This document shows positions 7,803 through 17,864 of a stretch of DNA of 57,104 nt, piece by piece. The translations under genes were made by a program, and so were the position numbers. The notes beneath the pieces are model-generated. The model did not search any database. It had not been told where the DNA came from and saw nothing but the letters and a program-made list of their open reading frames with translations. Where the stretch lies: positions 315 to 57,418 of the forward strand of contig NZ_QZVS01000071.1 of the NCBI RefSeq assembly GCF_003602235.1. The letters run 5' to 3'. The stretch comes from Cryobacterium melibiosiphilum. Lineage in GTDB: Bacteria > Actinomycetota > Actinomycetes > Actinomycetales > Microbacteriaceae. Within the stretch, counting starts at the first letter, position 1. The number at the start of each line of letters is the position of its first letter.

Positions 7803-8498
7803 ATGAAGCGTTCATCCATCACCCTCGCCGCAGCGGTCGCCGCCGGCGCCTTCCTCGCACTGTCGGCGCCGCTCGCCGCGAGCGCCCACGTCTCGGTCGA
7901 GCCCGCCTCCACCGCTGCCGGCTCGTACACCGTGCTCACCTTCTCCAACGCGCACGGCTGCGACGGATCGCCGACCACCGGCATCACCATCGACATCCCC
8001 GAAGGCATCGACAGCGTGTCGCCGACCATCAACCCGGGCTGGACCGCCGCGAAGGTCATGGACGGCGACCGTGTCGGCCAGGTCACCTACACGGCCGAGA
8101 CCCCGCTCGAAGACGGCTACCGCACGACCTTCGCGCTGAGCCTGCAGCTGCCGGCCGACGCCGAGGGCGAGACCCTGGCGTTCCCCGTGCTGCAGAGCTG
8201 CGAGATCGGCGAGACCAGCTGGAGCGAGGCCACGGTCGAGGGCGAAGAGGAGCCGGCGCACCCGGCGCCGGTGATCACCGTGACCGAGGCGAGCGCCGAC
8301 GAGCACGGCCACAGCGACGCAACCGCCGCGAGCACGGATGACCACGCCGACACCGCGACGACCGAGACCACCGCCGCCGGATCTGCCAGCAGCACCTCCG
8401 GCGACGTGCTCGCCCGAGTGCTCGGAATCGGCGGCCTCGCCGTCGGTGCCGTCGGCATCGTGCTCGCCGTGACCGCCCGCCGCAAGACGCAGGCCTAG
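7803..8498 (+). CDS. YcnI-like (DUF1775) secreted, membrane-anchored protein
   Basis: A 231-residue exported protein. A signal peptide ends A-S-A, leaving His29 (H-V-S-V-E-P) as the mature N-terminus, the feature used by YcnI proteins to bind copper. The DUF1775 domain spans ~29-160 (T-F-S-N-A-H-G-C-D-G-S, D-I-P-E-G-I, N-P-G-W). A charged, low-complexity stretch with several histidines and a single C-terminal membrane helix follow, so it is displayed outside the cell. The SD-like AAGGGA precedes ATG 7803. It begins a pair with the CopC-like gene 4 bp downstream. Confidence 0.88.
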   Translation: MKRSSITLAAAVAAGAFLALSAPLAASAHVSVEPASTAAGSYTVLTFSNAHGCDGSPTTGITIDIPEGIDSVSPTINPGWTAAKVMDGDRVGQVTYTAETPLEDGYRTTFALSLQLPADAEGETLAFPVLQSCEIGETSWSEATVEGEEEPAHPAPVITVTEASADEHGHSDATAASTDDHADTATTETTAAGSASSTSGDVLARVLGIGGLAVGAVGIVLAVTARRKTQA

Positions 8499-8502
8499 GC
8501 CC

Positions 8503-9165
8503 GTGACGAACGCCACGATGCCGACCGTCCCGGTGCGCCGCCTGCCCGCAGCTCTCGGGGTGATCGGTCTCGTGGCGTTCGCGCTGCTGTCGGGGTGGTC
8601 GGCCGCCCCGGCCGCGGCGCACAACTATCTGGTGTCCTCCTCACCCGAAGACGGCGCGGTGGTCACCGAGCAGCCCGGCCTCATCTCGGTCACCACGAAC
8701 GACGCCCTGCTCGACCTTGACGGCACCGGTGCCGGCAGCGCCATCCAGGTCAGCGGCCCGAGCGACGCTCCCCTTTATTACGGCGACGGATGCGTCTCCG
8801 TCGCCGGTGCGACCGCCGAAACCACCGCAGAGCTCGGGCAGGCGGGGGAGTACACCGTGACCTGGCAGGTCGTCTCGACCGATGGGCATCCGATCTCGGA
8901 CACCCTCACGTTCGACTGGCAGCCAGCCGCGGGGCAAGCGCTCGCCGAGGGTGCTGCGACCGTGCCCGACTGCGGAGCAACCAGCGATTCCGACAGCGCC
9001 GCTGACACCGGCGCATCCGCCACGGACTCCGATGCCACGGACTCCGGCGACACCGGCTCCGCAGCGGATGCCGGTCTCGGTGACGCCGCGTGGATCCTCG
9101 CGGCGCTCGGCACCGTCGGCATCGTCGTGACCGTCACCGTGCTGGTGCTGCGCCGACGCGCCTGA
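8503..9165 (+). CDS. CopC-like extracytoplasmic copper-binding protein
   Basis: A 220-residue protein with a signal peptide ending A-A-A before His40 (H-N-Y-L-V-S-S-S-P-E-D-G), the usual mature start of CopC/YobA beta-sandwich proteins, whose N-terminal His binds Cu(II). The CopC core (~40-145) ends with T-V-T-W-Q-V-V-S-T-D-G-H-P-I-S. A Ser/Asp/Thr-rich linker and a C-terminal membrane helix (~190-212) follow, giving the same architecture as the YcnI-like neighbour. Start GTG 8503, only 4 bp after that gene. Confidence 0.86.
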   Translation: MTNATMPTVPVRRLPAALGVIGLVAFALLSGWSAAPAAAHNYLVSSSPEDGAVVTEQPGLISVTTNDALLDLDGTGAGSAIQVSGPSDAPLYYGDGCVSVAGATAETTAELGQAGEYTVTWQVVSTDGHPISDTLTFDWQPAAGQALAEGAATVPDCGATSDSDSAADTGASATDSDATDSGDTGSAADAGLGDAAWILAALGTVGIVVTVTVLVLRRRA

Positions 9166-9203
9166 CGACGGTGCCGGCCGGGAGGATGGTCAGCGGCACT
9201 GGG

Positions 9204-9209
9204 TAGGCT
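9204..9209 (+). promoter_or_regulatory. -10 box of a probably leaderless recQ transcript
   Basis: TAGGCT ends 6 bp before the GTG at 9216, which puts the expected transcription start at or next to the start codon. No Shine-Dalgarno sequence is apparent. Leaderless mRNAs of this layout are common in actinobacteria. Confidence 0.55.
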
Positions 9210-9215
9210 TGCGGG

Positions 9216-11279
9216 GTGAGTTGGAATGGCGAGAGCGTGCGGCAACCGGACAACAGTGAACCCATCGATTCCGGCGCGCCGGACGAGTGGGACGGGCCCG
9301 ACGATCTCGACGCCCCTGAGGATTTTGATGCGCCGCCGCCGCCCGACTACGGCGGCGGCATGTCGGCGTACGGCTCCGGCAATTCGACCCCCGCGACGGG
9401 CCAGGCCGTTCTGACGCGGCCGGCCCAACCGGCCCGGCCCGTGCGCGCGGCGACCGAGAAGTTCGCGACCGCGGCCGAGGCGCTGCACACCGTCTTCGGT
9501 TTTGACTCCTTCCGCGGCGACCAGGCCGAGATCATCGACCAGCTCATCGCCGGCAACGACGCGGTGGTGCTCATGCCCACCGGTGGCGGCAAGAGCCTCT
9601 GCTACCAGATTCCCGCGCTCGTGCGTCCCGGCACCGGCATTGTGGTGTCGCCGCTGATCGCCCTCATGCAGGACCAGGTCGACGCCCTGACCGCCGTCGG
9701 TGTGCGGGCCGAGTTCCTCAACTCCAGTCAGGACTCCCAGACCCGCAACCAGGTCGAGCGCGATTACCTGAACGGCGACCTCGACCTGCTCTACGTCGCC
9801 CCCGAGCGGCTCTCCTCCGAGGCCACCAAACGGTTCCTCGAGCGCGGCACCATCGGCCTGTTCGCCATCGACGAAGCGCACTGCGTGTCGCAGTGGGGCC
9901 ACGACTTTCGCCCGGACTACCTCGCCCTGTCGGAGCTCGCCGACCGCTGGCCCGACGTGCCGCGCATCGCGCTCACCGCCACGGCGACCGACGCCACCCA
10001 CACGGAGATCACCACCCGGCTGCAGCTCGGCGACGCCAAGCACTTCGTGGCGAGCTTCGACCGTCCCAACATCCAGTACCGCATCGTGGCCAAGAACGAG
10101 GTGCGCAAACAGCTGCTCTCCTTCATCAAGACCGAGCACTCCGGCGACGCCGGCATCGTCTACGCGCTCAGCCGCAAGACCGTCGAGCAGACCGCCGAGT
10201 TTTTGAAGGCCAACGGCGTCAACGCGCTGCCCTACCACGCGGGCCTCGAGGCCGGTCTGCGGGCCCGCACCCAGAGCCGGTTCCTGCGTGAGGAGGGCGT
10301 GGTCATCGTCGCGACGATCGCGTTCGGTATGGGCATCGACAAGCCCGACGTGCGCTTCGTCGCCCACATCGACCTGCCCAAATCGGTCGAGGGCTACTAC
10401 CAAGAGACCGGTCGCGCCGGCCGCGACGGCGCCCCCGCCAACGCCTGGCTCGCTTACGGCCTGCAAGACGTCGTGCAGCAGCGCCGTATGATCGACCAGT
10501 CCGAAGGCGACCTGGCGCACCGCCGCACGCTCTCCGGCCACCTCGACGCCATGCTCGCGCTCTGCGAAACCGTCGACTGCCGCCGCGTCAACCTGCTGCG
10601 CTACTTCGGCCAGACCAGCACGCCGTGCGGCAACTGCGACACCTGCCTCAACCCGCCCGAGGCCTGGGACGGCACCATCCCCGCGCAGAAACTGCTCTCC
10701 ACGATCGTGCGCCTGCTGCGTGAGCGCAACCAGAAGTTCGGCGCCGGCCACCTCATCGACATCCTGCGCGGCAAGGAGACTCCGCGCGCCACCCAGTACA
10801 GCCACACCGAGCTGAAGACCTGGGGCATCGGCGCCGACCTTAGCGACCAGCAGTGGCGCGGCGTCGTGCGGCAGATGCTCGCCCAGGGGCTGCTTGCCAC
10901 GAGCGGTGAATACGGCACCCTCGTGCTGACGGATGCCGCGGCATCCGTTCTCGGCGGAACCCGCTCGGTGCAGCTGCGCACCGAACCCGACCGGCCGCTG
11001 CGCCGTACCCCCGCCGCGAAGAGCGCCGCCAAGGCCGGCGTCGCCGAGCTCACCGGCGAGCAGGAGACCCTGTTCCAGGCGCTGCGGGCCTGGCGCTCGG
11101 CGCAGTCGAAGGAGCAGGGCGTGCCCGCCTACATCGTCTTCGGCGACGCGACCCTGCTCGCGATCGCCACGGCGCGGCCCGGTTCGCTCGCCGCCCTCGA
11201 CGGCATCACCGGCATCGGCGCGAAGAAGCTTGAGGCCTACGGCGAGGCCCTCGTTGAGGTTGTCGCCGCCAACGCCTGA
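9216..11279 (+). CDS. recQ: ATP-dependent DNA helicase RecQ
   Basis: A 687-residue 3'-5' DNA helicase of the RecQ family. After an acidic, Pro-rich N-terminal extension (~1-85) come the helicase motifs: M-P-T-G-G-G-K-S (Walker A), D-E-A-H-C (Walker B), and G-R-A-G-R-D in motif VI. A zinc-binding segment (C-E-T-V-D-C, C-G-N-C-D-T-C) and an RQC winged helix follow, and an HRDC domain fills the last ~80 residues. The GTG at 9216 is chosen because the -10 box fits a leaderless start; ATG 9360 would remove part of the extension. A perfect 18-bp palindrome lies in the gene at 10930-10947. Confidence 0.95.
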   Translation: MSWNGESVRQPDNSEPIDSGAPDEWDGPDDLDAPEDFDAPPPPDYGGGMSAYGSGNSTPATGQAVLTRPAQPARPVRAATEKFATAAEALHTVFGFDSFRGDQAEIIDQLIAGNDAVVLMPTGGGKSLCYQIPALVRPGTGIVVSPLIALMQDQVDALTAVGVRAEFLNSSQDSQTRNQVERDYLNGDLDLLYVAPERLSSEATKRFLERGTIGLFAIDEAHCVSQWGHDFRPDYLALSELADRWPDVPRIALTATATDATHTEITTRLQLGDAKHFVASFDRPNIQYRIVAKNEVRKQLLSFIKTEHSGDAGIVYALSRKTVEQTAEFLKANGVNALPYHAGLEAGLRARTQSRFLREEGVVIVATIAFGMGIDKPDVRFVAHIDLPKSVEGYYQETGRAGRDGAPANAWLAYGLQDVVQQRRMIDQSEGDLAHRRTLSGHLDAMLALCETVDCRRVNLLRYFGQTSTPCGNCDTCLNPPEAWDGTIPAQKLLSTIVRLLRERNQKFGAGHLIDILRGKETPRATQYSHTELKTWGIGADLSDQQWRGVVRQMLAQGLLATSGEYGTLVLTDAAASVLGGTRSVQLRTEPDRPLRRTPAAKSAAKAGVAELTGEQETLFQALRAWRSAQSKEQGVPAYIVFGDATLLAIATARPGSLAALDGITGIGAKKLEAYGEALVEVVAANA

Positions 11280-11318
11280 CGCGCCCCGTCCCCACCCCTT
11301 GCGCGGTCCTTCCGCCCG

Positions 11319-11416
11319 TGCGCGGGTGCTGCGCCGCTGCGCGGTACGTGCGCCAGCGAACGGATGCGTCAGGCTTGAGCTGCGCGGTACCTGCGCCGCT
11401 GCGCGGGTGTTGCGCC
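11319..11416. repeat. TGCGC-rich repeats in the recQ-acyl-CoA oxidase gap
   Basis: The 388-bp gap 11280-11667 holds no gene that I can support. At 11319-11354 and 11379-11416 it carries four copies of a unit with the pattern TGCGCGG, 4-5 variable bases, TGCGCC. The two types of copy (GGGTG- and GGTAC-containing) are in opposite order in the two blocks. More TGCGCC words continue to about 11457. The rest of the gap has an A/T-richer stretch at 11520-11550 that could carry the promoter of the next gene. Confidence 0.6.
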
Positions 11417-11667
11417 ATCCCCGCAGTGTAGGGATGCGCCTGTGCGCCCTTGCGCCATCGCTCCGGGCGTGTGCCCCCGCGCGCGCCCACCCAGCTCCTT
11501 GTGGAGGAACGCCGACAGAATCCCGCAATGATTGTACAGAACCTACAAGACGGATGCCGCGCGCGGCATGCTCCGTTGTAGCCCCGGCACGCACCATTTC
11601 GCGCCCAGTGCTCGCGGTCCTAACGTGAGTCGAACATGCCCGCCGCGTGACACAGTTAGGACCAACG

Positions 11668-13767
11668 ATGGTTGATACCGCCCAGCGCCCCGCTTCTTCC
11701 CCCGCTTCCGCGACCCCCGAGACCAGTGGCGACACCGGCCCCATCGCCCTGAACAGCGACCTCGCCGCAGCCCACGTCGACGTGGCCGCCCTTGGCCGCC
11801 AGCTGCTCGGCACCTGGGCCGATGTGCGCCTCGCCGCCCGCGAGGTTACTGCCCGCCCCGACATGCAGCGCATCGAAGGCCTGTCGATGGCCGACCACCG
11901 CTTGCGCGTGCTCGACCAGCTCAAGGTGCTCGCCGCGAACGGCCACGTGCACCGCGCCTTCCCGAAGTACCTCGGCGGCAGCGACGACCACGGCGGCAAC
12001 ATCGCCGGCTTCGAAGAGCTCGTCATTGCCGACCCGAGCCTGCAGATCAAGGGCGGCGTGCAGTGGGGCCTGTTCGGCGCCGCCGTGCTGCACCTCGGCA
12101 CCAAGCCGCACCACGACAAGTACCTGCCCGGCATCATGGACCTCAGCGTGCCCGGCGCCTTCGCGATGACCGAGATCGGGCACGGCTCCGATGTCGCGAG
12201 CATCGGCACCACCGCGACCTTCGACGAGGAAACCTCCGAATTCGTCATCAACACCCCGTTCCGCGCCGCCTGGAAGGACTACCTCGGTAACGCCGCGAAA
12301 GACGGCATCGCCGCCGTGCTCTTCGCCCAGCTCATCACGCAGGGTGTCAACCACGGCGTGCACGCCTTCTACCTCCCGATCCGCGACGAGAACAACGAGT
12401 TCCTCCCCGGCATCGGTGGCGAGGACGACGGCCTCAAGGGTGGCCTGAACGGCATCGACAACGGCCGGCTGCACTTCGATAACGTGCGCATCCCGCGCGA
12501 AAACCTGCTCAACCGCTACGGCGACGTCGCCGCCGACGGCACCTACTCGAGTTCAATCAGCAGCCCCGGTCGCCGCTTCTTCACGATGCTCGGAACCCTG
12601 GTGCAGGGTCGAGTGTCGCTCGACGGCGCCGCCACCGCGGCATCCGCCCTCGCCCTCACGATCGCGATCACCTACGGCAGCCAGCGCCGCCAGTTCACCG
12701 CCGGCGACGCCGACGAAGAGGTCATCCTCGACTACCAGCGCCACCAGCGCCGTCTGTTTCCGCGGCTGGCTACGACGTACGCGCAGACCTTCGCGCACGA
12801 CGAGTTCCTCGTCAAGTTCGACGAGGTCTTCAGCGGCAAGGCCGACACCGACGACGACCGGCAGGACCTCGAGACCCTCGCCGCCGCCCTCAAGCCGCTG
12901 AGTACCTGGCACGCACTCGACACCCTGCAGGAGGCCCGCGAAGCCTGCGGCGGCGCCGGATTCCTCGCCGAGAACCGCCTCGTCGGCCTGCGCGCCGACC
13001 TCGACGTCTACGCCACCTTCGAGGGCGACAACAACGTGCTGCTGCAGCTCGTGGCCAAACGCCTGCTCACCGACTTCAGTCGTAAATTCGCGTCAGCGGA
13101 TGCCGGCGCCCTTGCCCGCTACGTCGTGCAGCAGGCCGCGGGGCGGGCCTACCACGGTTCCGGCCTCCGAACCCTCGCGCAGACCGTCACCGACTTCGGC
13201 TCCACCGCTCGCTCGGTCGGCGCCCTGCGCGACACCAACGTGCAGCGGGAGCTGCTCACCGACCGGGTCGAGACCATGATCGGCGAGGTCGCCGCACACC
13301 TGCGCTCGGCCACCAAGATGCCGAAGAAGCAGGCCGCCGCCCTGTTCAACTCGCACCAGAACGAGCTCATCGAAGCGGCCAAGGCGCACGCCGAGCTGCT
13401 GCAGTGGGAGGCATTCACCCGGGCCCTCGAGGCGACCGAAGACCCCGGCACCAAGCGGGTGCTGACCTGGCTGCGCGACCTGTTCGGCCTCGGCCTGGTC
13501 GAGAAGAACCTGGCCTGGTACCTGATCCACGGCCGGCTGTCGGGTCAGCGGGCGCTCTCGGTCACGGCTTACATCGACCGGCTGATCGCACGCATCCGCC
13601 CTCATGCCCAGGACCTCGTCGACGCCTTCGGCTACACGCAGGACCACCTGCGGGCGAGCATCAGCAGCGGCATCGAGCGCGAGCGCCAGGAGGAGGCCCG
13701 CGAGTACTACCGCGAGCAGCGCGCCTCGGGAACCGCTCCCCGCGCGGAGAAGCAGGCCAAGAAGTAG
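11668..13767 (+). CDS. Acyl-CoA oxidase
   Basis: A 699-residue flavoprotein of the acyl-CoA oxidase family, which oxidises acyl-CoA to trans-2-enoyl-CoA with O2 as acceptor. Recognisable blocks are A-M-T-E-I-G-H-G-S-D-V (flavin/substrate contact), the middle helical region Y-G-S-Q-R-R-Q-F, and C-G-G-A-G-F-L-A-E-N-R-L then T-F-E-G-D-N-N-V-L-L-Q-L-V. Length fits actinobacterial family members. ATG 11668 follows TTAGGACC at a good distance; GTG 11647 would add seven residues. It appears monocistronic. Confidence 0.92.
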   Translation: MVDTAQRPASSPASATPETSGDTGPIALNSDLAAAHVDVAALGRQLLGTWADVRLAAREVTARPDMQRIEGLSMADHRLRVLDQLKVLAANGHVHRAFPKYLGGSDDHGGNIAGFEELVIADPSLQIKGGVQWGLFGAAVLHLGTKPHHDKYLPGIMDLSVPGAFAMTEIGHGSDVASIGTTATFDEETSEFVINTPFRAAWKDYLGNAAKDGIAAVLFAQLITQGVNHGVHAFYLPIRDENNEFLPGIGGEDDGLKGGLNGIDNGRLHFDNVRIPRENLLNRYGDVAADGTYSSSISSPGRRFFTMLGTLVQGRVSLDGAATAASALALTIAITYGSQRRQFTAGDADEEVILDYQRHQRRLFPRLATTYAQTFAHDEFLVKFDEVFSGKADTDDDRQDLETLAAALKPLSTWHALDTLQEAREACGGAGFLAENRLVGLRADLDVYATFEGDNNVLLQLVAKRLLTDFSRKFASADAGALARYVVQQAAGRAYHGSGLRTLAQTVTDFGSTARSVGALRDTNVQRELLTDRVETMIGEVAAHLRSATKMPKKQAAALFNSHQNELIEAAKAHAELLQWEAFTRALEATEDPGTKRVLTWLRDLFGLGLVEKNLAWYLIHGRLSGQRALSVTAYIDRLIARIRPHAQDLVDAFGYTQDHLRASISSGIERERQEEAREYYREQRASGTAPRAEKQAKK

Positions 13768-13788
13768 TCTCGCTCGACTGATCAATCG

Positions 13789-13872
13789 TCGCGGCACTCG
13801 TTCCAACGAGTGCCGCGAGAGCGAACGAGTGCCGCGACGCCCGGCTGCCGCGCGAACGAGTGCCGCGACGCC
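13789..13872. repeat. Palindrome plus direct copies of its arm
   Basis: Positions 13789-13802 and 13805-13818 are perfect 14-bp complements (TCGCGGCACTCGTT / AACGAGTGCCGCGA) with 2 bp between them. The arm AACGAGTGCCGCGA recurs as direct copies at 13824-13837 and 13855-13868, the latter two within a 21-bp repeat. It lies just after the acyl-CoA oxidase stop and may end its transcript, but no T run follows; the arrangement resembles a REP-type element. Confidence 0.8.
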
Positions 13873-14012
13873 CAGCGAGTGCGCGTGGTACTCCGGTACC
13901 AGGGGGAGCGGTACGCGCGGTGCCCCAGGAGGACGCGCCGCGGCATCCGTCGCCCATACCGTGTGTTGTAGGGGCATTCCGTGCCCCACACCACAGTGGA
14001 ATGAGGCAACGG

Positions 14013-14971
<959 letters not shown>

Positions 14972-14975
<4 letters not shown>

Positions 14976-15832
14976 GCACCCTCACCGCCCAGAACCCATC
15001 CGCGACGACGGATGCCGCCCCCGGCCTCCCCGCGCCCCTCCCCGCATCCGGTTCCGGCCTGAGCTTCGGCGGAATCCTGCGCTCCGAGTGGATCAAGCTG
15101 CGCAGCCTGCGCTCGACCGTCTGGTCCTTTGCCCTGGTCATCGTCGTGTCCCTGGGCATGGCGTTGCTGATGTCGACGCCCACGGCCAGCGTCGACAACA
15201 TGGTGTTCCCCGAGGAACAGCAGCTCGGCATCGTGCTGAGTGCGACGACGTTCGGCATCTTCTTCGGCCAGATGATCGTCGCCGTTCTCGGAGTGATCTC
15301 CGTGACCGGTGAGTATTCCACCGGAATGATCAAGTCCACCCTCACCGCGGTACCCCGGCGGTTGCCGGCCCTCGCCGCCAAGATGATCGTCATGTTCGTC
15401 GCGACCTTCATCGTCGGCGTCATCAGTACCGTCGGATCGTATTTCGTCGCGTCGCTGCTGCTCGCCGGCAACGACATCAGCGCCGACCTGTTCGACCCGC
15501 TCCTTCTTCAGGGCGTGTTCGGCGGCGCGCTGTACCTCGGCCTGATCGCCGTTTTTGCCCAGGGCATCGGCGCCATCCTGCGCAGCAGCGCCGGCGGCAT
15601 CGCCCTGGCGCTCGGAATCCTGCTGGTGCTCCCACTCGTGTTGAGCATGATCCCGGGCGAGTGGCCCGACGACGTCGGCCCGTACCTGCTCTCGAACGCC
15701 GGTGTGGAAATCTTCATGCAGACCGGGTTCAGCGTGATCGAGGAGTCCTGGCAGAACCTGCTCGTCACCCTCGGCTGGGTCGCCGTCAGCCTCGGCCTCG
15801 CCGGGCTGCTGCTCAAGTCGCGCGACGCCTAG
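14972..15832 (+). CDS. ABC exporter permease
   Basis: A 286-residue membrane subunit partnering the preceding ATPase. After a ~45-residue polar N-terminus it has about six hydrophobic helices (first near W-S-F-A-L-V-I-V-V-S-L-G-M-A; last near L-V-T-L-G-W-V-A-V-S-L-G-L-A). The ABC-2 layout, with I-L-R-S-E-W-I-K-L-R-S before the first helix, is typical. The SD GGAGG at 14960-14964 precedes ATG 14972. The substrate cannot be told; the adjacent two-component system suggests envelope or antibiotic stress. Confidence 0.9.
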
Positions 15833-15844
15833 GAGCCTGCCGCG

Positions 15845-15850
15845 TACAGT
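15845..15850 (+). promoter_or_regulatory. -10 box of a leaderless histidine kinase transcript
   Basis: TACAGT ends 6 bp before ATG 15857, in a 24-bp gap after the permease stop. No Shine-Dalgarno sequence is present, so the kinase/regulator pair could be transcribed as a leaderless mRNA separately from the exporter genes. Confidence 0.5.
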
Positions 15851-15856
15851 TTTACC

Positions 15857-17161
15857 ATGAGCAGGCGTATCTTCTCCCCCGGGGGCCCCACGGCACCCGG
15901 GGGAGAGGTGCGTGCGGAGCTGCGTTCGGAGCTGCGCCTGCCCACCCCGCCCGGTGTCGCCCGCCGGTTTTGGGCCCGGCACCCCTGGCTGACGGATGTC
16001 GGCGTCGTCCTGTCCTATCTGCTGCCGATCCTGCTGCTCACCGGATCCCCGCCGGGAGGCCAGACGGTGCCGGAGCTCGTCAACCAGGGCGTCGTCGTGG
16101 TGGTCGTCAGCACCGCCCTGCTCTTTCGACGCCACGCGCCGCTGCTGGTACTCACCGTCTGCGCGGCCGGACTGTTCGTTTCTTACCCTGGATTCAGCCC
16201 GGTCGACACGGTTCCCCTGCTCATCGCCCTCTACGCGACGGCCGTCTACCGGGGCGCGGGTAGCGCCTGGATCGGGTTCGGGGCATCCGCTGTGGCCGGC
16301 TTCCTCGCCGCCCTCGTGCGCCCCGACGAGCTCGGCGAGGCGTGGATCCAAATCGGGTCGCAGTACGCCGTGACCATGCTGGCCGCCACCCTCATCGGGG
16401 TGAACGTCGGCAACCGCAAGCGTTATGTCACCGCGCTGCTCGACCTCGCCGCCCAACTCGCCGAAGAGCGCGACCGCCAGGCGCGCCTCGCCCGCATCGC
16501 CGAGCGGGCCCGCATCGCCCGCGAGATGCACGACGTCATCGCCCACAGCCTCTCGGTCATGGTCGCGCTCGCCGACGGCTCCGGCGCCGTCGCTGCGACC
16601 GATCCCGAGCGAGCGCAAACCGCCATGCGGGAGGTCGCCGCGACCGGCCGGGCGTCTCTCGCCGAGATGCGCCGCCTGCTGGGCGTGCTCACTGAGCCCG
16701 AGCCCGGCTCCGCCCCGTCAACGACGGATGCCCCGCCCGATTCCGCCCCGCCGCTGCGGCCCCAGCCGGGTATCGAACAACTGGCCGAATTGGTGGAATC
16801 GTTCCGGGCGGCGGGACTGCCGACGCGGCTCGAGATGGAGGGGCGTAGCCCCGACAACCCGGGCATGCAACTGGCCATCTACCGCATCGTGCAGGAATCC
16901 CTCACGAACGTGCTGCGCTATGCCGCGGGTTCAACCCTCGTCATCGCGCGGGTGCGCATGAATGCTGACCGGGTGGAGATCGTCGTCACCGACAACAGCG
17001 CGACCCCCACGACGCCGGCATCGCAGGGCTCGGGTCTCGGCCTGATCGGCCTGCAGGAACGGGTCGCCCTCTACGGCGGCACCCTGGCGGCCGGCCCCCG
17101 CGAGGGCGCCGGCTGGCAGGTTCGCGCGACCATGACCATCGACCCGGGGGAGCCCACATGA
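15857..17161 (+). CDS. Sensor histidine kinase (HisKA_3/NarX-DesK type)
   Basis: A 434-residue membrane kinase. Several hydrophobic helices fill ~45-190. The dimerisation/phosphoacceptor block R-E-M-H225-D-V-I-A-H-S-L carries the likely autophosphorylated His225. A linker with a short Pro-rich insert precedes the HATPase domain ([13 protein letters not shown], then [12 protein letters not shown]). It phosphorylates the response regulator encoded next, whose start overlaps this stop by 4 bp. The adjacent ABC exporter is the likely regulon member. Confidence 0.93.
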   Translation: MSRRIFSPGGPTAPGGEVRAELRSELRLPTPPGVARRFWARHPWLTDVGVVLSYLLPILLLTGSPPGGQTVPELVNQGVVVVVVSTALLFRRHAPLLVLTVCAAGLFVSYPGFSPVDTVPLLIALYATAVYRGAGSAWIGFGASAVAGFLAALVRPDELGEAWIQIGSQYAVTMLAATLIGVNVGNRKRYVTALLDLAAQLAEERDRQARLARIAERARIAREMHDVIAHSLSVMVALADGSGAVAATDPERAQTAMREVAATGRASLAEMRRLLGVLTEPEPGSAPSTTDAPPDSAPPLRPQPGIEQLAELVESFRAAGLPTRLEMEGRSPDNPGMQLAIYRIVQESLTNVLRYAAGSTLVIARVRMNADRVEIVVTDNSATPTTPASQGSGLGLIGLQERVALYGGTLAAGPREGAGWQVRATMTIDPGEPT

Positions 17162-17844
17162 CCGCGACGCACCCCACCCCGACGGGTATCCGCGTGCTGC
17201 TCGTCGACGACCAGCCGCTGCTGCGGATGGGCTTCCGCATGGTGCTCGATGCCGAGACCGACCTGACCGTGGTCGGCGAGGCCGGTGACGGTGCCGAGGC
17301 GATCCGGTTGGCGCACGCCCTGGTGCCCGACGTGATCCTGATGGACGTGCGCATGCCCGGCGTGGACGGCATCGAAGCGACCCGCCGCATCGTTTCGACC
17401 GGCTCGGCCTCCCGCATCGTCATCCTCACCACGTTCGACCTCGACGAGTACGCGTTCGGCGGCCTGAGGGCCGGAGCGAGCGGTTTTCTGCTCAAGAACG
17501 CCGAACCGAGCGAGCTCGTCGCGGCCATCCGCACGGTCGCCGGCGGCGAAGCATCCGTGTCCCCGCGCGTGACCCGGCGCATGCTTGAACTGTTCGGGTC
17601 CCAGCTGCCCTGCCCGGCGACGGATGCCGCCCCCGCGCCCGCCGACCGCCTCGCCGTGCTCACCGAGCGCGAACGCGAAGTGTTCCTCGCGATCGCCGAG
17701 GGCCTGTCGAACCCCGAGCTCGCCGCCCGCTTCTTTCTGTCGGAGTCGACGGTGAAGACCCATGTCGGGCGCATCCTGTTCAAGCTCGACTTGCGTGACC
17801 GGGTGCAGGCCGTGATCCTCGCCTACGACCTCGGCCTCGCCTGA
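17158..17844 (+). CDS. NarL/LuxR-type response regulator
   Basis: A 228-residue two-component regulator. The receiver domain (~10-130) has acidic residues D-D at the start, phosphoacceptor Asp63 in M-D-V-R-M-P-G and the conserved Lys in L-L-K-N-A. The C-terminal LuxR helix-turn-helix (~160-225) reads [19 protein letters not shown], and [11 protein letters not shown]. It pairs with the upstream kinase. The gene ends 20 bp before the convergent lhgO stop. Confidence 0.94.
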   Translation: MTATHPTPTGIRVLLVDDQPLLRMGFRMVLDAETDLTVVGEAGDGAEAIRLAHALVPDVILMDVRMPGVDGIEATRRIVSTGSASRIVILTTFDLDEYAFGGLRAGASGFLLKNAEPSELVAAIRTVAGGEASVSPRVTRRMLELFGSQLPCPATDAAPAPADRLAVLTEREREVFLAIAEGLSNPELAARFFLSESTVKTHVGRILFKLDLRDRVQAVILAYDLGLA

Positions 17845-17864
17845 CGCGGCCCGAGGAACGTGGA

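Noticed and set aside
8778..12254. A 1158-codon minus-strand open frame across copC-like, recQ and the acyl-CoA oxidase gene
   Set aside because: It is antisense to well-recognised genes, has no domain, and results from high GC lowering stop frequency.
13789..13872. Insertion-sequence end or attachment site
   Set aside because: No transposase, integrase or target duplication accompanies the repeats.
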